Position numbers and translations under genes: made by a program. This document shows positions 31,090 to 41,538 of a stretch of DNA of 64,000 nucleotides, one piece after another; positions within the stretch are counted from its first letter, which is position 1, and every line of letters starts with the position of its first letter. Where the stretch lies: assembly GCA_028408365.1 (NCBI GenBank), contig JAOOLD010000003.1:25593-89592 (forward strand), written 5' to 3'. The notes under the pieces were generated by a model that was not told the DNA's origin, searched no databases, and was given only the letters and a program-made list of their open reading frames with translations. The DNA is from Bacteroidota bacterium (GTDB lineage Bacteria > Bacteroidota > Bacteroidia > Flavobacteriales > BACL11).

Positions 31090-34000
31090 ATGATTAAAGA
31101 TATTTTAAGAAATAGGGTTTTAGTTCTTGACGGAGCGATGGGAACAATGATTCAAAAGTATTCTCTTTCTGAAGAAGATTTTAGAGGAGAGAGATTCATT
31201 AATCATAATTGTGATTTAAAAGGTAATAATGATTTGTTATCAATTACACAGCCTCAAATAATTAAGCAAATACATGAAGAATTTTTAGAGGCTGGAGCTG
31301 ATATAGTTGAAACTAATACATTCAGTAGCAACAAAATAGCTCAGGATGATTATAATTTAGGAACAATCATATATGATTTAAACTTCATGTCTGCAAAAAT
31401 TGCAAAAGAGGCTGCAAAGAAGTTTTCAAGTAAGGTAAAACCTAGATTTGTTGCAGGTGCAATAGGTCCAACAAACAGGACAGCATCAATCTCCCCAGAT
31501 GTAGAAGACCCCTCTTTTCGTTCAATTACATTTGATCAACTTAGGATATCATATAAAGAACAAATATTAGCTTTGATTGAAGGGGGGATTGACTTAATAT
31601 TGATTGAAACAGTTTTTGATACTCTTAATTGCAAAGCTGCGTTGTATGCTGCCGAAGAAGCTTTTGAACTTCTAAAAATAAGACTTCCAATTATGGTTTC
31701 GGGAACAATAACTGATGAAAGTGGCAGGACATTGTCTGGGCAAGTAACAGAAGCTTTTTTAAACTCTATTTCTCATATTCCTTTGCTAAGTGTTGGATTT
31801 AATTGCGCTTTGGGAGCTAAGGCAATGATTCCGTATATAAAAGAATTGTCTGATAAAGCGCCTTTTTTTGTGAGCGCCTATCCTAATGCAGGCTTACCAA
31901 ATGAAATGGGAGAGTATGATGAGGGTCCATCTCAGATGGCTTCTTATCTTGATGATTTTCTCAGCAGAAAAATTGTAAATATTATTGGAGGTTGTTGCGG
32001 CACAGGGCCAGAGCATATTAAAATTTTCTCAAAAGTTGCGGAGGCTCATAATCCAAGATTAGTACCGAGTATAAAAAATGAGATGAGATTAAGTGGACTA
32101 GAGCCATTAACGATAAATAATTCACTCAACTTTGTAAATATTGGAGAGAGAACTAATGTAACAGGATCTTTAAAATTCAGAAAATTAATAAAAGAAAATA
32201 AGTTTGAAGATGCTCTAGAAGTTGCTCTTAATCAAGTTGAAGGTGGTGCTCAAATTATTGATATAAACATGGATGATGGAATGATTGATGGTAAAGAATC
32301 AATTTCTAAATTTTTAAATTTAGTTGCTTCAGATCCAGATATTTCTCGAGTACCAATTATGATTGATTCTTCCAAGTGGGAGATAATTGAAGAAGGATTA
32401 AAGCATGTTCAGGGTAAAGGCATTGTTAACTCGATTTCACTAAAAGAGGGTGAAGAGGTTTTCATTAAACTAGCTAAAAAAGTAATGCGTTATGGTGCAG
32501 CTGTAGTTGTAATGGCATTTGATGAAAATGGACAAGCTGTTAACTATGAGGATAAAATTAGAATTTGTAAAAGAGCATATGAAATACTAACACAAAAAGT
32601 TGGTTTTCCATCTCAAGATATAATATTTGACCCCAACATATTAACAGTTGCAACCGGAATTGAAGAACATAACAATTATGCATTAGATTTTTTTGAGGCA
32701 ACAAGATGGATTAAAGAAAATTTACCAAACGCAAAAGTTAGTGGAGGTGTCAGCAATGTCTCTTTTTCATTTAGAGGAAATAATATAATAAGAGAGGCAA
32801 TGCATTCTGCTTTTCTATTTCATGCCATAAAAAATGGTCTAGACATGGGCATTGTTAATGCAGGTATGATAGAGGTATATGAAGAAATACCAAAAAATAT
32901 TTTAAAAGCTGTAGAGGATGTTTTGTTAAACCGAGATTCAAACGCAACAGAAAGACTTTTATCTATAGCTGAGAAGGTATCGGGAAAGAGTAAAGAAAGA
33001 AAAGAGGACTTAGATTGGAGAAAAAGAAATACAGATGAAAGATTATCATATTCGTTAGTAAAAGGAGTTATTTCTTACTTAGAGCAGGATGTAGAGGAGG
33101 CAAGGAAAAAGTTTAAAAAACCAATTGAGGTAATAGAGGGGCCGTTGATGGATGGTATGAACATTGTTGGAGATTTATTCGGATCTGGTAAAATGTTTCT
33201 TCCTCAAGTTGTCAAGAGTGCAAGAGTCATGAAAAAGGCGGTTTCAATTTTAACACCATACATTGAAAAAAGCAAGGGAAAGAAATCGACAGCAGGAAAA
33301 GTGTTACTCGCTACTGTAAAAGGAGATGTTCATGACATTGGAAAAAATATAGTCAGTGTTGTTTTGGGATGCAATAATTATGAAATTATTGACCTAGGTG
33401 TTATGGTTCCATGCGATAAGATTTTAGATGAGGCAATCAAAAACAAAGTTGATGTCATTGGACTTAGTGGATTAATTACTCCTTCTTTAGATGAAATGGT
33501 ATATGTTGCAAAAGAAATGCAAAATAGAAACATGAAGATTCCTTTAATTATCGGTGGCGCGACTACTTCCAAAGTACATACAGCAGTAAAATTAAATCAT
33601 CATTACGAAAGTCCAGTGATTCATATACTTGATGCATCAAAATCTGTTGGTGTAATAAGTAGTTTATTTTCAAAAGATAAAGTAGAATTTTGTAATGAAC
33701 TGGACTTAGATTATCAAAAAATTAAAAAAAATTACTTTAAGAGAAAAACTCAAAAGAAATTTATTTCGCTGGAGGAAGCTAGAACCAATAAATTAAAAAC
33801 AAATTGGAAAGAGTATAATATTCCTATTCCTAATTTCACTGGTGTCAAAGTCTTTAAAACAAAAATTGAAGATATAATTAATTATATTGATTGGACTCCA
33901 TTCTTCTACACTTGGGAAATGAAGCAAAAATACCCTCAGATTTTCGAGGATGAAAAGTATGGTGTTCAGGCTCAAAAGTTATTTAATGATGCTAATGAAA

Positions 34001-34713
34001 TGCTTAAGAAAATTATTGAAAATGATTGGATAGAGCTCAAATCTGTAATTGGAATTTGGTCTGCATGCTCAGATGGAGATGATATTTTATTAAAAAATTC
34101 TGATAATTCACATTTGGAAACTTTTTGTATGTTGAGACAACAAACTTTAAAAGGCAAAAATAATCTGTCTCTTTCAGATTATATTGCACCAAAAGAGTCT
34201 GGAAAAAATGATTATGTCGGCGCATTTGTTTGCACTGCAGACTTATATAAAGGAACTCCATTAGTGAATTTTGAATTAGATCAAGACGATTACAGCACAA
34301 TAATGTTTAAATCTATTTCTGACAGATTAGCAGAAGCACTTACTGAACATATGCATGAAAAAGTCAGAAAAGAACTTTGGGCATATTCAAGTGATGAAAA
34401 TTATTCTAATATTGATTTAATTGATGAAGTTTATACTGGAATTAGACCAGCACCGGGCTATACAGCTTGCCCTGATCATACTGAAAAATTAAAAATTTTT
34501 AAAATTTTAAACGCAAAGAAAAATATTGGAGTTTCACTTACTGAAAGTATGGCTATGTCTCCAAGCTCAACAGTTAGTGGGTATTATTTTTCACATCCAA
34601 ACTCAAAGTACTTCCCTGTTGGAAAGATACAGGATGACCAAATTGAGGATTACGCAAAGAGAAAAAATATGACAATCAATGAAGTTAGGAAATGGCTTCT
34701 ATCAAACATTTAA
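31090..34713 (+). CDS. metH: Cobalamin-dependent methionine synthase, full length
   Basis: 1207-aa MetH transferring a methyl group from 5-methyltetrahydrofolate to homocysteine. The homocysteine domain has the zinc cysteines in GFNCALG and [11 protein letters not shown] pterin-binding domain follows ([11 protein letters not shown], about residue 355). The cobalamin domain carries [11 protein letters not shown] with the cobalt-ligating His748. The C-terminal reactivation domain has the SAM-binding [14 protein letters not shown] near 1119. All four modules are in one chain. ATG at 31090 is preferred over an in-frame TTG 18 bases earlier. The gene lies under the SAM-I riboswitch and is followed 3 bases later by metF. 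It requires vitamin B12; no B12 synthesis gene is seen here. Confidence 0.97.
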   Translation: MIKDILRNRVLVLDGAMGTMIQKYSLSEEDFRGERFINHNCDLKGNNDLLSITQPQIIKQIHEEFLEAGADIVETNTFSSNKIAQDDYNLGTIIYDLNFMSAKIAKEAAKKFSSKVKPRFVAGAIGPTNRTASISPDVEDPSFRSITFDQLRISYKEQILALIEGGIDLILIETVFDTLNCKAALYAAEEAFELLKIRLPIMVSGTITDESGRTLSGQVTEAFLNSISHIPLLSVGFNCALGAKAMIPYIKELSDKAPFFVSAYPNAGLPNEMGEYDEGPSQMASYLDDFLSRKIVNIIGGCCGTGPEHIKIFSKVAEAHNPRLVPSIKNEMRLSGLEPLTINNSLNFVNIGERTNVTGSLKFRKLIKENKFEDALEVALNQVEGGAQIIDINMDDGMIDGKESISKFLNLVASDPDISRVPIMIDSSKWEIIEEGLKHVQGKGIVNSISLKEGEEVFIKLAKKVMRYGAAVVVMAFDENGQAVNYEDKIRICKRAYEILTQKVGFPSQDIIFDPNILTVATGIEEHNNYALDFFEATRWIKENLPNAKVSGGVSNVSFSFRGNNIIREAMHSAFLFHAIKNGLDMGIVNAGMIEVYEEIPKNILKAVEDVLLNRDSNATERLLSIAEKVSGKSKERKEDLDWRKRNTDERLSYSLVKGVISYLEQDVEEARKKFKKPIEVIEGPLMDGMNIVGDLFGSGKMFLPQVVKSARVMKKAVSILTPYIEKSKGKKSTAGKVLLATVKGDVHDIGKNIVSVVLGCNNYEIIDLGVMVPCDKILDEAIKNKVDVIGLSGLITPSLDEMVYVAKEMQNRNMKIPLIIGGATTSKVHTAVKLNHHYESPVIHILDASKSVGVISSLFSKDKVEFCNELDLDYQKIKKNYFKRKTQKKFISLEEARTNKLKTNWKEYNIPIPNFTGVKVFKTKIEDIINYIDWTPFFYTWEMKQKYPQIFEDEKYGVQAQKLFNDANEMLKKIIENDWIELKSVIGIWSACSDGDDILLKNSDNSHLETFCMLRQQTLKGKNNLSLSDYIAPKESGKNDYVGAFVCTADLYKGTPLVNFELDQDDYSTIMFKSISDRLAEALTEHMHEKVRKELWAYSSDENYSNIDLIDEVYTGIRPAPGYTACPDHTEKLKIFKILNAKKNIGVSLTESMAMSPSSTVSGYYFSHPNSKYFPVGKIQDDQIEDYAKRKNMTINEVRKWLLSNI

Positions 34714-34716
34714 ATT

Positions 34717-35670
34717 ATGAAAGTTACAGAACATTTTAAACAAGCCAAAGAAACGTTATTTTCATTCGAAATCTTACCACCTTTAAAAGGCAAAAGTATT
34801 AATTCATTGTACGAAAATCTAAAACCATTAATGGAGTTTAATCCACCATTTATTGATGTCACCTATCACCGAGAGGAATACATATATAAAAAACAAAATA
34901 ATGGATTGCTTGATAGAAAAGCAGTAAGAAAAAGACCTGGAACTGTTGGTATTTGTTCTGCAATTATGAATAAATTTCAAATTGATACAGTTCCTCATAT
35001 AATTTGTGGTGGGTTCAACAAAGAGGAAACTGAGAATGCATTAATAGATTTAGATTTCTTAGGAATTGATAATGTCTTGGTACTGAGAGGTGACCCTATC
35101 AAATCTGAAACTTATTTTTCACCTGAAAATGACGGGCACAAATATGCCAGTGATCTCATTAATCAAGTTTGCTCTATGAATAATGGAAAATATTTAGATG
35201 AAGACATAAAAAATACACATTCAACAAATTTTTGTGTCGGAGTAGCAGGTTACCCAGAGAAACATTTTGAATCCCCAAATATGAATTCCGATATTTACTT
35301 TTTAAAGAAAAAAGTTGAATTAGGAGCTGAGTATATCGTAACACAAATGTTTTTTGATAATCAAAAATATTTTGATTTTGTAAAATTATGTAGGGACAAT
35401 GATATTAATGTACCGATTGTTCCAGGCCTAAAGCCAATATCTATAAAGAAACATTTAAATTTATTACCACACAGATTTCATCTAAATTTACCCGATGAGC
35501 TAGTAAAAAATATCTTAAAATGTAAAAATAATGATGATATTAGAAAAGTTGGAGTTGAGTGGGCTATAAACCAAACTAAGGAGCTAATCGATTACGGAGT
35601 TCCATGTGTTCATTATTACACCATGGGAAATTCATCAAACATAATTGAAATAGTTTCAAAATTTAATTAG
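34717..35670 (+). CDS. metF: 5,10-methylenetetrahydrofolate reductase
   Basis: 317-aa FAD enzyme supplying 5-methyltetrahydrofolate to MetH. FEILPP near the N-terminus (catalytic Glu), DVTYHRE, the DNVLVLRGDP segment and the QMFFDNQKYFDF substrate motif are characteristic. It starts 3 bases after metH, so the two consecutive steps of methionine synthesis are made from one riboswitch-controlled transcript. Its last 4 bases overlap the convergent ABC ATPase gene. Confidence 0.96.
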   Translation: MKVTEHFKQAKETLFSFEILPPLKGKSINSLYENLKPLMEFNPPFIDVTYHREEYIYKKQNNGLLDRKAVRKRPGTVGICSAIMNKFQIDTVPHIICGGFNKEETENALIDLDFLGIDNVLVLRGDPIKSETYFSPENDGHKYASDLINQVCSMNNGKYLDEDIKNTHSTNFCVGVAGYPEKHFESPNMNSDIYFLKKKVELGAEYIVTQMFFDNQKYFDFVKLCRDNDINVPIVPGLKPISIKKHLNLLPHRFHLNLPDELVKNILKCKNNDDIRKVGVEWAINQTKELIDYGVPCVHYYTMGNSSNIIEIVSKFN

Positions 35671-36359
35671 CTTTCAATTGTTGATTCGAATATTTTCTCA
35701 ATATTATCTGATTCATTAATGCTTACATCTTTTTTCACGATACCATTTTTTAGAATTACAATTCTATTGCAGACTTTACTCACTTCGTTGATAATATGTG
35801 TGGAAAAAATTATAATTTTATTTTTTGAGATTTTTTTTATTAAATCTCTAAAATGAATTAGTTGCTTAGGATCTAGTCCTGTTGTTGGTTCATCTAAAAT
35901 TAAAATTTTTGGTTCATGTAACAAGCATGAGCATAATCCAACTCTTTGCTTTTGTCCTTTTGAAAGCTCACTAATTTTTCTAAATGATAAATCAGTTATT
36001 TCTGTGAGTTTTTGATATTCATTTATTTGTTTTTTAAAGCTTTTTAAACCATATAATTTTGATGTGAAAATCAAATATTCTTTAACTTTCATCTCCTCAT
36101 ATAATGGATTGTCTTCAGCCAAATATCCAATTTTAGATTTAATATTATACTCATCAAATTCTGTATCCAATTTGTCTATAAAAACTTTACCATCAGACTG
36201 TCTTAATAGACAAGATATAATTTTTAAGAGTGTTGTTTTACCAGCACCATTTTCACCAATAAGTCCAATTATTTCACCTTTATTAAATTCAAGTGAAATA
36301 TTAAAAAGTGCATTTATATTGTCATAACTTTTAGATATATTTTTTATAGAAATTTTCAT
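35667..36359 (-). CDS. ABC transporter ATP-binding protein (GldA-like)
   Basis: 230-aa ATPase with Walker A GENGAGKTTLLK, Q-loop YLAEDNP, signature LSKGQKQR, Walker B ILILDEPTTGLDP and switch His (FSTHI). The type resembles ATPases of ABC-2 exporters, including gliding-motility GldA, but no permease gene is adjacent, so its partner is unknown. ATG at 36359 is chosen over an upstream in-frame ATG at 36413. The longer version would add 18 unrelated residues, run into rsgA, and start upstream of the -7 box at 36364-36371. Confidence 0.88.
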   Translation of the reverse strand: MKISIKNISKSYDNINALFNISLEFNKGEIIGLIGENGAGKTTLLKIISCLLRQSDGKVFIDKLDTEFDEYNIKSKIGYLAEDNPLYEEMKVKEYLIFTSKLYGLKSFKKQINEYQKLTEITDLSFRKISELSKGQKQRVGLCSCLLHEPKILILDEPTTGLDPKQLIHFRDLIKKISKNKIIIFSTHIINEVSKVCNRIVILKNGIVKKDVSINESDNIEKIFESTIES

Positions 36360-36363
36360 AATG

Positions 36364-36371
36364 CAAAGATA
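36364..36371 (-). promoter_or_regulatory. Putative -7 box TATCTTTG for the ABC ATPase gene
   Basis: Minus-strand TATCTTTG, exactly 4 bases before the ATG at 36359; it supports the shorter start and a leaderless transcript. Confidence 0.5.
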
Positions 36372-36383
36372 GAAAATACTGAT

Positions 36384-36391
36384 TATATTTG
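36384..36391 (+). promoter_or_regulatory. Putative -7 box TATATTTG for rsgA
   Basis: Matches TAnnTTTG, exactly 4 bases before the rsgA ATG at 36396. The divergent box for the ABC gene is 12 bases away, so both promoters share one short spacer. Confidence 0.5.
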
Positions 36392-36395
36392 TTTT

Positions 36396-37307
36396 ATGGA
36401 AGCTGTTGTGCAAAAGTCACTTGGAAAATATTTTTCAGTCAAAAAAAGTAATGGAGAAATAGTAACTGCAACATTAGCAGGAAAACTAAGAAATTTAGAT
36501 GCTGACTCTACAAGTCCTATAGTAATTGGAGACAAAGTAGAAATCATAAATCAAAATGATGATTGGTCTATTGTCCAACTTTTTGAAAGAAAAAATTTTA
36601 TTGCAAGGAAATCTGTTAAGCTAAGTAAAAGAAGGCATATAATAGCGGCGAATGTTGATCAGTGTTTATTAATTGTTACAAAAAAATCACCTAAAACATC
36701 TACAAGTTTTATTGATAGATTTTTAGTTGCTTGTGAGCATAATAATGTTCCAGTGTCAATAATTTTTAACAAAACAGATTTGTTAAATAAAGATGAATTA
36801 CAAAGTTTAAACTCTTTATTGAATTACTATAATAAAATTGGATATAATTGTTTGAAAACATCATTTGAGCACGATAGTCTCGAAAGTATTAAGAGGCTTA
36901 TCAAAGGAAAATTTAGCCTAATTTCAGGACATTCTGGTGTTGGAAAATCGACATTAATAAATAAGCTTAATTCAAATTTTAATATTAGAGTTTCTGAAAT
37001 TTCAGATTATCATGAGCAAGGTAAACATACTACGACTTTTTCTGAAATATATGACATAGATAATGAAACCTCATTAATTGACACCCCGGGTATAAGAGGA
37101 TTTGGATTAATTAAAATTGATAGGAAAGATATTAGTAAATATTTTCCTGAGTTTGTGCAAAATCAACACAAATGTAAGTATTCAAATTGTGTGCATATTA
37201 ATGAGCCTAGCTGTGAAATTAAAAAACTAAAAAGTTCAGGACTTATTTTATTATCAAGATATGATAATTATTGTTCAATGTTTAGATCTGAAGACATATA
37301 CAGATGA
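36396..37307 (+). CDS. rsgA: Ribosome small-subunit-dependent GTPase A
   Basis: 303-aa circularly permuted GTPase that checks late 30S assembly. An N-terminal OB fold is followed by G4 NKTD, then G1 GHSGVGKST (178-186) and G3 DTPG, in the permuted order typical of the family. The C-terminal zinc knuckle CKYSNCVHINEPSC is present. It overlaps dtd by 4 bases, forming the rsgA-dtd-mazG run of translation and nucleotide quality-control genes. Confidence 0.97.
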   Translation: MEAVVQKSLGKYFSVKKSNGEIVTATLAGKLRNLDADSTSPIVIGDKVEIINQNDDWSIVQLFERKNFIARKSVKLSKRRHIIAANVDQCLLIVTKKSPKTSTSFIDRFLVACEHNNVPVSIIFNKTDLLNKDELQSLNSLLNYYNKIGYNCLKTSFEHDSLESIKRLIKGKFSLISGHSGVGKSTLINKLNSNFNIRVSEISDYHEQGKHTTTFSEIYDIDNETSLIDTPGIRGFGLIKIDRKDISKYFPEFVQNQHKCKYSNCVHINEPSCEIKKLKSSGLILLSRYDNYCSMFRSEDIYR

Positions 37308-37756
37308 GAGTTGTTATTCAAAAAGTTTTTAATGCATCTGTTCATGTGAATAAAAAAAAAGTAAGTTCAATAAAAAAGGGGCTATTGGTTTTTGTAGGCT
37401 TTGAGATTAATGACAATATTATAGATTGTGAGTGGATTGCAAATAAAATCTTAAACTTGAGAATATTTTCTAGTAAAGAAAATAACATGGAATTAAGCGT
37501 GAAAGATGTAAAAGGAGATGTTTTAATAGTAAGTCAGTTTACTTTGCATGCCAAAACAAAAAAAGGAAATAGACCCTCATTTATTAAATCTGAAAAATCA
37601 GAAATTTCAAAGATTCTCTATGATAAGTTTATATTAACTATCAGTGAACTTTATAAAAACAAAATCAGCCAGGGTATCTTTGGTGCTGATATGAAAATTA
37701 GACTAGAAAACGATGGCCCGGTTACAATAATTATTGACTCAAAAAACAAAGAATAA
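37304..37756 (+). CDS. dtd: D-aminoacyl-tRNA deacylase
   Basis: 150-aa proofreading enzyme that hydrolyses D-aminoacyl-tRNAs. The N-terminus MRVVIQKV, the catalytic SQFTL motif and the cis-Gly-Pro motif NDGPVTI near the C-terminus are all present, so both active-site loops of the dimer are intact. It overlaps rsgA by 4 bases (ATGA) and the MazG-like gene by 1 base. Confidence 0.96.
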   Translation: MRVVIQKVFNASVHVNKKKVSSIKKGLLVFVGFEINDNIIDCEWIANKILNLRIFSSKENNMELSVKDVKGDVLIVSQFTLHAKTKKGNRPSFIKSEKSEISKILYDKFILTISELYKNKISQGIFGADMKIRLENDGPVTIIIDSKNKE

Positions 37757-38079
37757 TGAATATGAAAGATTTACAAATTCAAGTTGATGATTGGATAAAT
37801 CAATACGGCGTTAGATATTTTAATGAACTTACAAATATGGCAATTTTAACGGAGGAAGTTGGAGAGTTAGCTAGAGTGATGAGTCGTATTTATGGAGAAC
37901 AGTCATTTAAAGAAAACGATAAGAATAACATAGGTGAGGAGCTTGCAGACATTTTATTTGTTGTTTTGTGTATAGCTAATCAAACAAATACTGATTTAAA
38001 TTTAGAATTTCAAAAAAAAATGAAACTTAAATCAATCCGAGATAAGAAAAGGCATAAAAACAACCCAAAAATTAATTAG
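37756..38079 (+). CDS. MazG-like nucleotide pyrophosphohydrolase
   Basis: 107-aa all-alpha NTP pyrophosphohydrolase of the MazG-like/YpjD type. The metal-binding EEVGELAR helix and the second EELADILF (EExxD) motif are clear. Small members clean up noncanonical nucleotides; the exact substrate is unknown. The start ATG shares one base with the dtd stop; a second ATG two codons on is possible. The 3' end overlaps the convergent YiiX-like gene by 8 bases. Confidence 0.9.
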   Translation: MNMKDLQIQVDDWINQYGVRYFNELTNMAILTEEVGELARVMSRIYGEQSFKENDKNNIGEELADILFVVLCIANQTNTDLNLEFQKKMKLKSIRDKKRHKNNPKIN

Positions 38080-38719
38080 ATTTTTTACTCACTTCTCCAA
38101 AAATTTGAACAATTTCAATTTTTTCTGAGATAGACATTATGCCAGGATTAATGCCTAATTTTCCCTGAGGAATTTCAGAGTCAAGTTTTTTAAAGTGGTC
38201 TATCCATTGTTTTTGAAATTCATTAGAATTTTGGTATTTGTAATTCATTGGTCGAAGTTCAAAAATGGAATCTTTTAAAAAAGCATCATAAAGTAACTCA
38301 GAGCAATAGAATTGATTGTTTTCGTACAAAAAAAACTCGTCATATTTAGTGCCAACTTTATTTTCTATAAAACTGATAGCGCTTTCAATCGATTTGCGAT
38401 ATTCTTTTTTTAGTCTGCCAACAATAACTTTCGGTTTATTATTTATATCGGTGCTTCGATTTAGAAAAACTTTAAGATTAACTAGTTGTACAGATGGAGG
38501 GTATGCTTCATAAACCATTGGAGTTCCATCGATAATAGAAACAATGCCAATATGTGAGAAATTCATGTTGTTAAATCCTGGAGTGACATTTTCGATAGCA
38601 TCACAAAGGGGAGAGGAGTCTAAATCTTGAAATAGAAAGTCGCCATCTTTAAGTGTAAATTCTTCTTCGTTTTGCTGAAAACATGATGATAAAAATATAA
38701 ATGCAAATATTATTCGCAA
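38072..38719 (-). CDS. YiiX/YebB-like NlpC/P60-superfamily lipoprotein
   Basis: 215-aa predicted lipoprotein (MRIIFAFIFLSSC, lipidation Cys at 13) with a permuted papain-like hydrolase core. The His is in NFSHIGIV and the Cys in FYCSELLYDAF, the pattern of the YiiX/YebB family (DUF830-type). It probably acts on a lipid, peptide or amide bond at the cell envelope; substrate unknown. The start is a TTG at 38719, 5 bases after the atpC stop, so it is the third gene of an atpD-atpC-yiiX transcript. Confidence 0.8.
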   Translation of the reverse strand: MRIIFAFIFLSSCFQQNEEEFTLKDGDFLFQDLDSSPLCDAIENVTPGFNNMNFSHIGIVSIIDGTPMVYEAYPPSVQLVNLKVFLNRSTDINNKPKVIVGRLKKEYRKSIESAISFIENKVGTKYDEFFLYENNQFYCSELLYDAFLKDSIFELRPMNYKYQNSNEFQKQWIDHFKKLDSEIPQGKLGINPGIMSISEKIEIVQIFGEVSKKSN

Positions 38720-38724
38720 CTTTA

Positions 38725-38961
38725 TTAGTTTGCTAGAATTGAAATAATATTGGTTTTCATTTCAACAACACCACTATTGATTTCAAATTTATGTTCAGAG
38801 TTATTTTCATCTTTTACGATGATAACACCTTTTTTCAAATTAGATACAATAGCTGCGTGATTATTTAAAATTTCAAAGCCTCCGGATTCACCTGGAAGTT
38901 TAACTGATTTGGCACCACCTTTAAAAATAATTGCCTCAGGACTGATGATTTCAATATCCAT
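38725..38961 (-). CDS. atpC: F1 ATP synthase epsilon subunit
   Basis: 78-aa epsilon subunit (MDIEIISPEAIIFKGG ...) consisting of the beta-sandwich domain only; the C-terminal helical hairpin is missing, as is common in Bacteroidota. ATG at 38961, 1 base after the atpD stop, is chosen. An upstream in-frame start at 39012 would only add basic residues encoded antiparallel to nothing conserved and inside atpD. It couples the proton-driven rotor to F1. Confidence 0.95.
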   Translation of the reverse strand: MDIEIISPEAIIFKGGAKSVKLPGESGGFEILNNHAAIVSNLKKGVIIVKDENNSEHKFEINSGVVEMKTNIISILAN

Positions 38962-38962
38962 A

Positions 38963-40495
<1,533 letters not shown>

Positions 40496-40503
40496 CTATT
40501 GAG

Positions 40504-40511
40504 CAAACTTA
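40504..40511 (-). promoter_or_regulatory. Putative -7 box TAAGTTTG for atpD-atpC
   Basis: Minus strand TAAGTTTG matches TAnnTTTG and lies 32 bases before the atpD ATG at 40471. Confidence 0.45.
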
Positions 40512-40560
40512 ATGTTTTTAATTTGTTTTTAAAGTATGAAAAGCTATATAAATTAATTAT

Positions 40561-40568
40561 TAATTTTG
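40561..40568 (+). promoter_or_regulatory. Putative -7 box TAATTTTG for ribF
   Basis: Matches TAnnTTTG, 31 bases before the TTG start of ribF at 40600. Confidence 0.4.
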
Positions 40569-40599
40569 AACAAATTTTTAACACTTCAATTAATCAAAT

Positions 40600-41538
40600 T
40601 TGCAAGTAATTTATTCAGTTGACGATTTTCCAAGTGATGTTGAAACAGCAGTAACTATAGGTACATTTGATGGAGTACACACTGGGCACAAAAAAATTTT
40701 TGAAGAGCTAATTAAAACTGCAAAAAAGTCAAAGTTAAAATCAGTTGTTTTTACCTTCGAACCTCATCCTAGAAAAGTTTTAATAAACAATAACTCAAGC
40801 CTTGATTTAATTACAATAATTGAAGAAAAAATTGAGCTTTTTAAGTTGATGTCATTAGATTTTTTAGTCATACAAAAATTTAGCAAAAATTTTTCAAAGA
40901 TTGATCCACTAGATTTTGTCAGAGATTTTCTGGTTGACAAATTGAGCTTGAAATATTTAATTGTCGGATATGACCATCAATTTGGAAAAAATAGAAATGG
41001 AACATTTGATAGTTTGCAACAATATTCAAAACTTTTAGGATTTTCATTAAAAAAAGTTGATGTGTATCAAAACTCTGAAATTGTAGTTAGTTCAACTAAA
41101 ATTAGAAGTTTAATAGCTTCTGGTAAGATAGAAATAGCTAACAGACTGCTAGGTTATCACTATTTTTTTAGTGGCATTGTTACTAAAGGAAATAAAATTG
41201 GAAAAGAGTTAGGCTTTGCAACAGCAAATCTTCAAATTAGTGAAGAAAAAGTTCATGTTCAAAATGGAGTGTACGCTGTTCATGCATATGTAAAAAATGT
41301 CAGGTATTCAGCAATGATGAATGTAGGCTATAACCCTACATTTGAAAATGATATTTTTGATGAAAAAAAGGTTGAGGTACATATCTTTAATTTCACAGAA
41401 AATATTTATGGAGAAATTATAAAAGTAGAGGTGATAAAAAAAATCAGAAATGAAATTAAGTTTGAAAGTAAGGATAAGTTAATAGACCAGCTAAATATTG
41501 ACAAGCAAACTTCTTTGTCAATTATTCAAGAGCTTTAA
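40600..41538 (+). CDS. ribF: Bifunctional riboflavin kinase/FMN adenylyltransferase
   Basis: 312-aa enzyme making FMN and FAD from riboflavin. The N-terminal adenylyltransferase has GTFDGVHTGH (21-30) and the VSSTKIRSL motif. The C-terminal kinase has GKELGFATANLQ and MMNVGYNPTF. The start is a TTG at 40600: an in-frame TAA lies only 9 bases upstream and the conserved N-terminus begins at once, so no ATG is possible. Its 3' end overlaps the convergent helicase gene by 21 bases. Confidence 0.96.
   Translation: MQVIYSVDDFPSDVETAVTIGTFDGVHTGHKKIFEELIKTAKKSKLKSVVFTFEPHPRKVLINNNSSLDLITIIEEKIELFKLMSLDFLVIQKFSKNFSKIDPLDFVRDFLVDKLSLKYLIVGYDHQFGKNRNGTFDSLQQYSKLLGFSLKKVDVYQNSEIVVSSTKIRSLIASGKIEIANRLLGYHYFFSGIVTKGNKIGKELGFATANLQISEEKVHVQNGVYAVHAYVKNVRYSAMMNVGYNPTFENDIFDEKKVEVHIFNFTENIYGEIIKVEVIKKIRNEIKFESKDKLIDQLNIDKQTSLSIIQEL

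Noticed and set aside
31072..34713. Split metH, as in some Bacteroidota
   Set aside because: One uninterrupted frame holds all four domains.
36360..36413. Longer N-terminus for the ABC ATPase gene starting at 36413
   Set aside because: It would overlap rsgA and both promoter boxes; the added residues resemble no ABC protein, and MKISIKNISKSYD is a normal ABC N-terminus.
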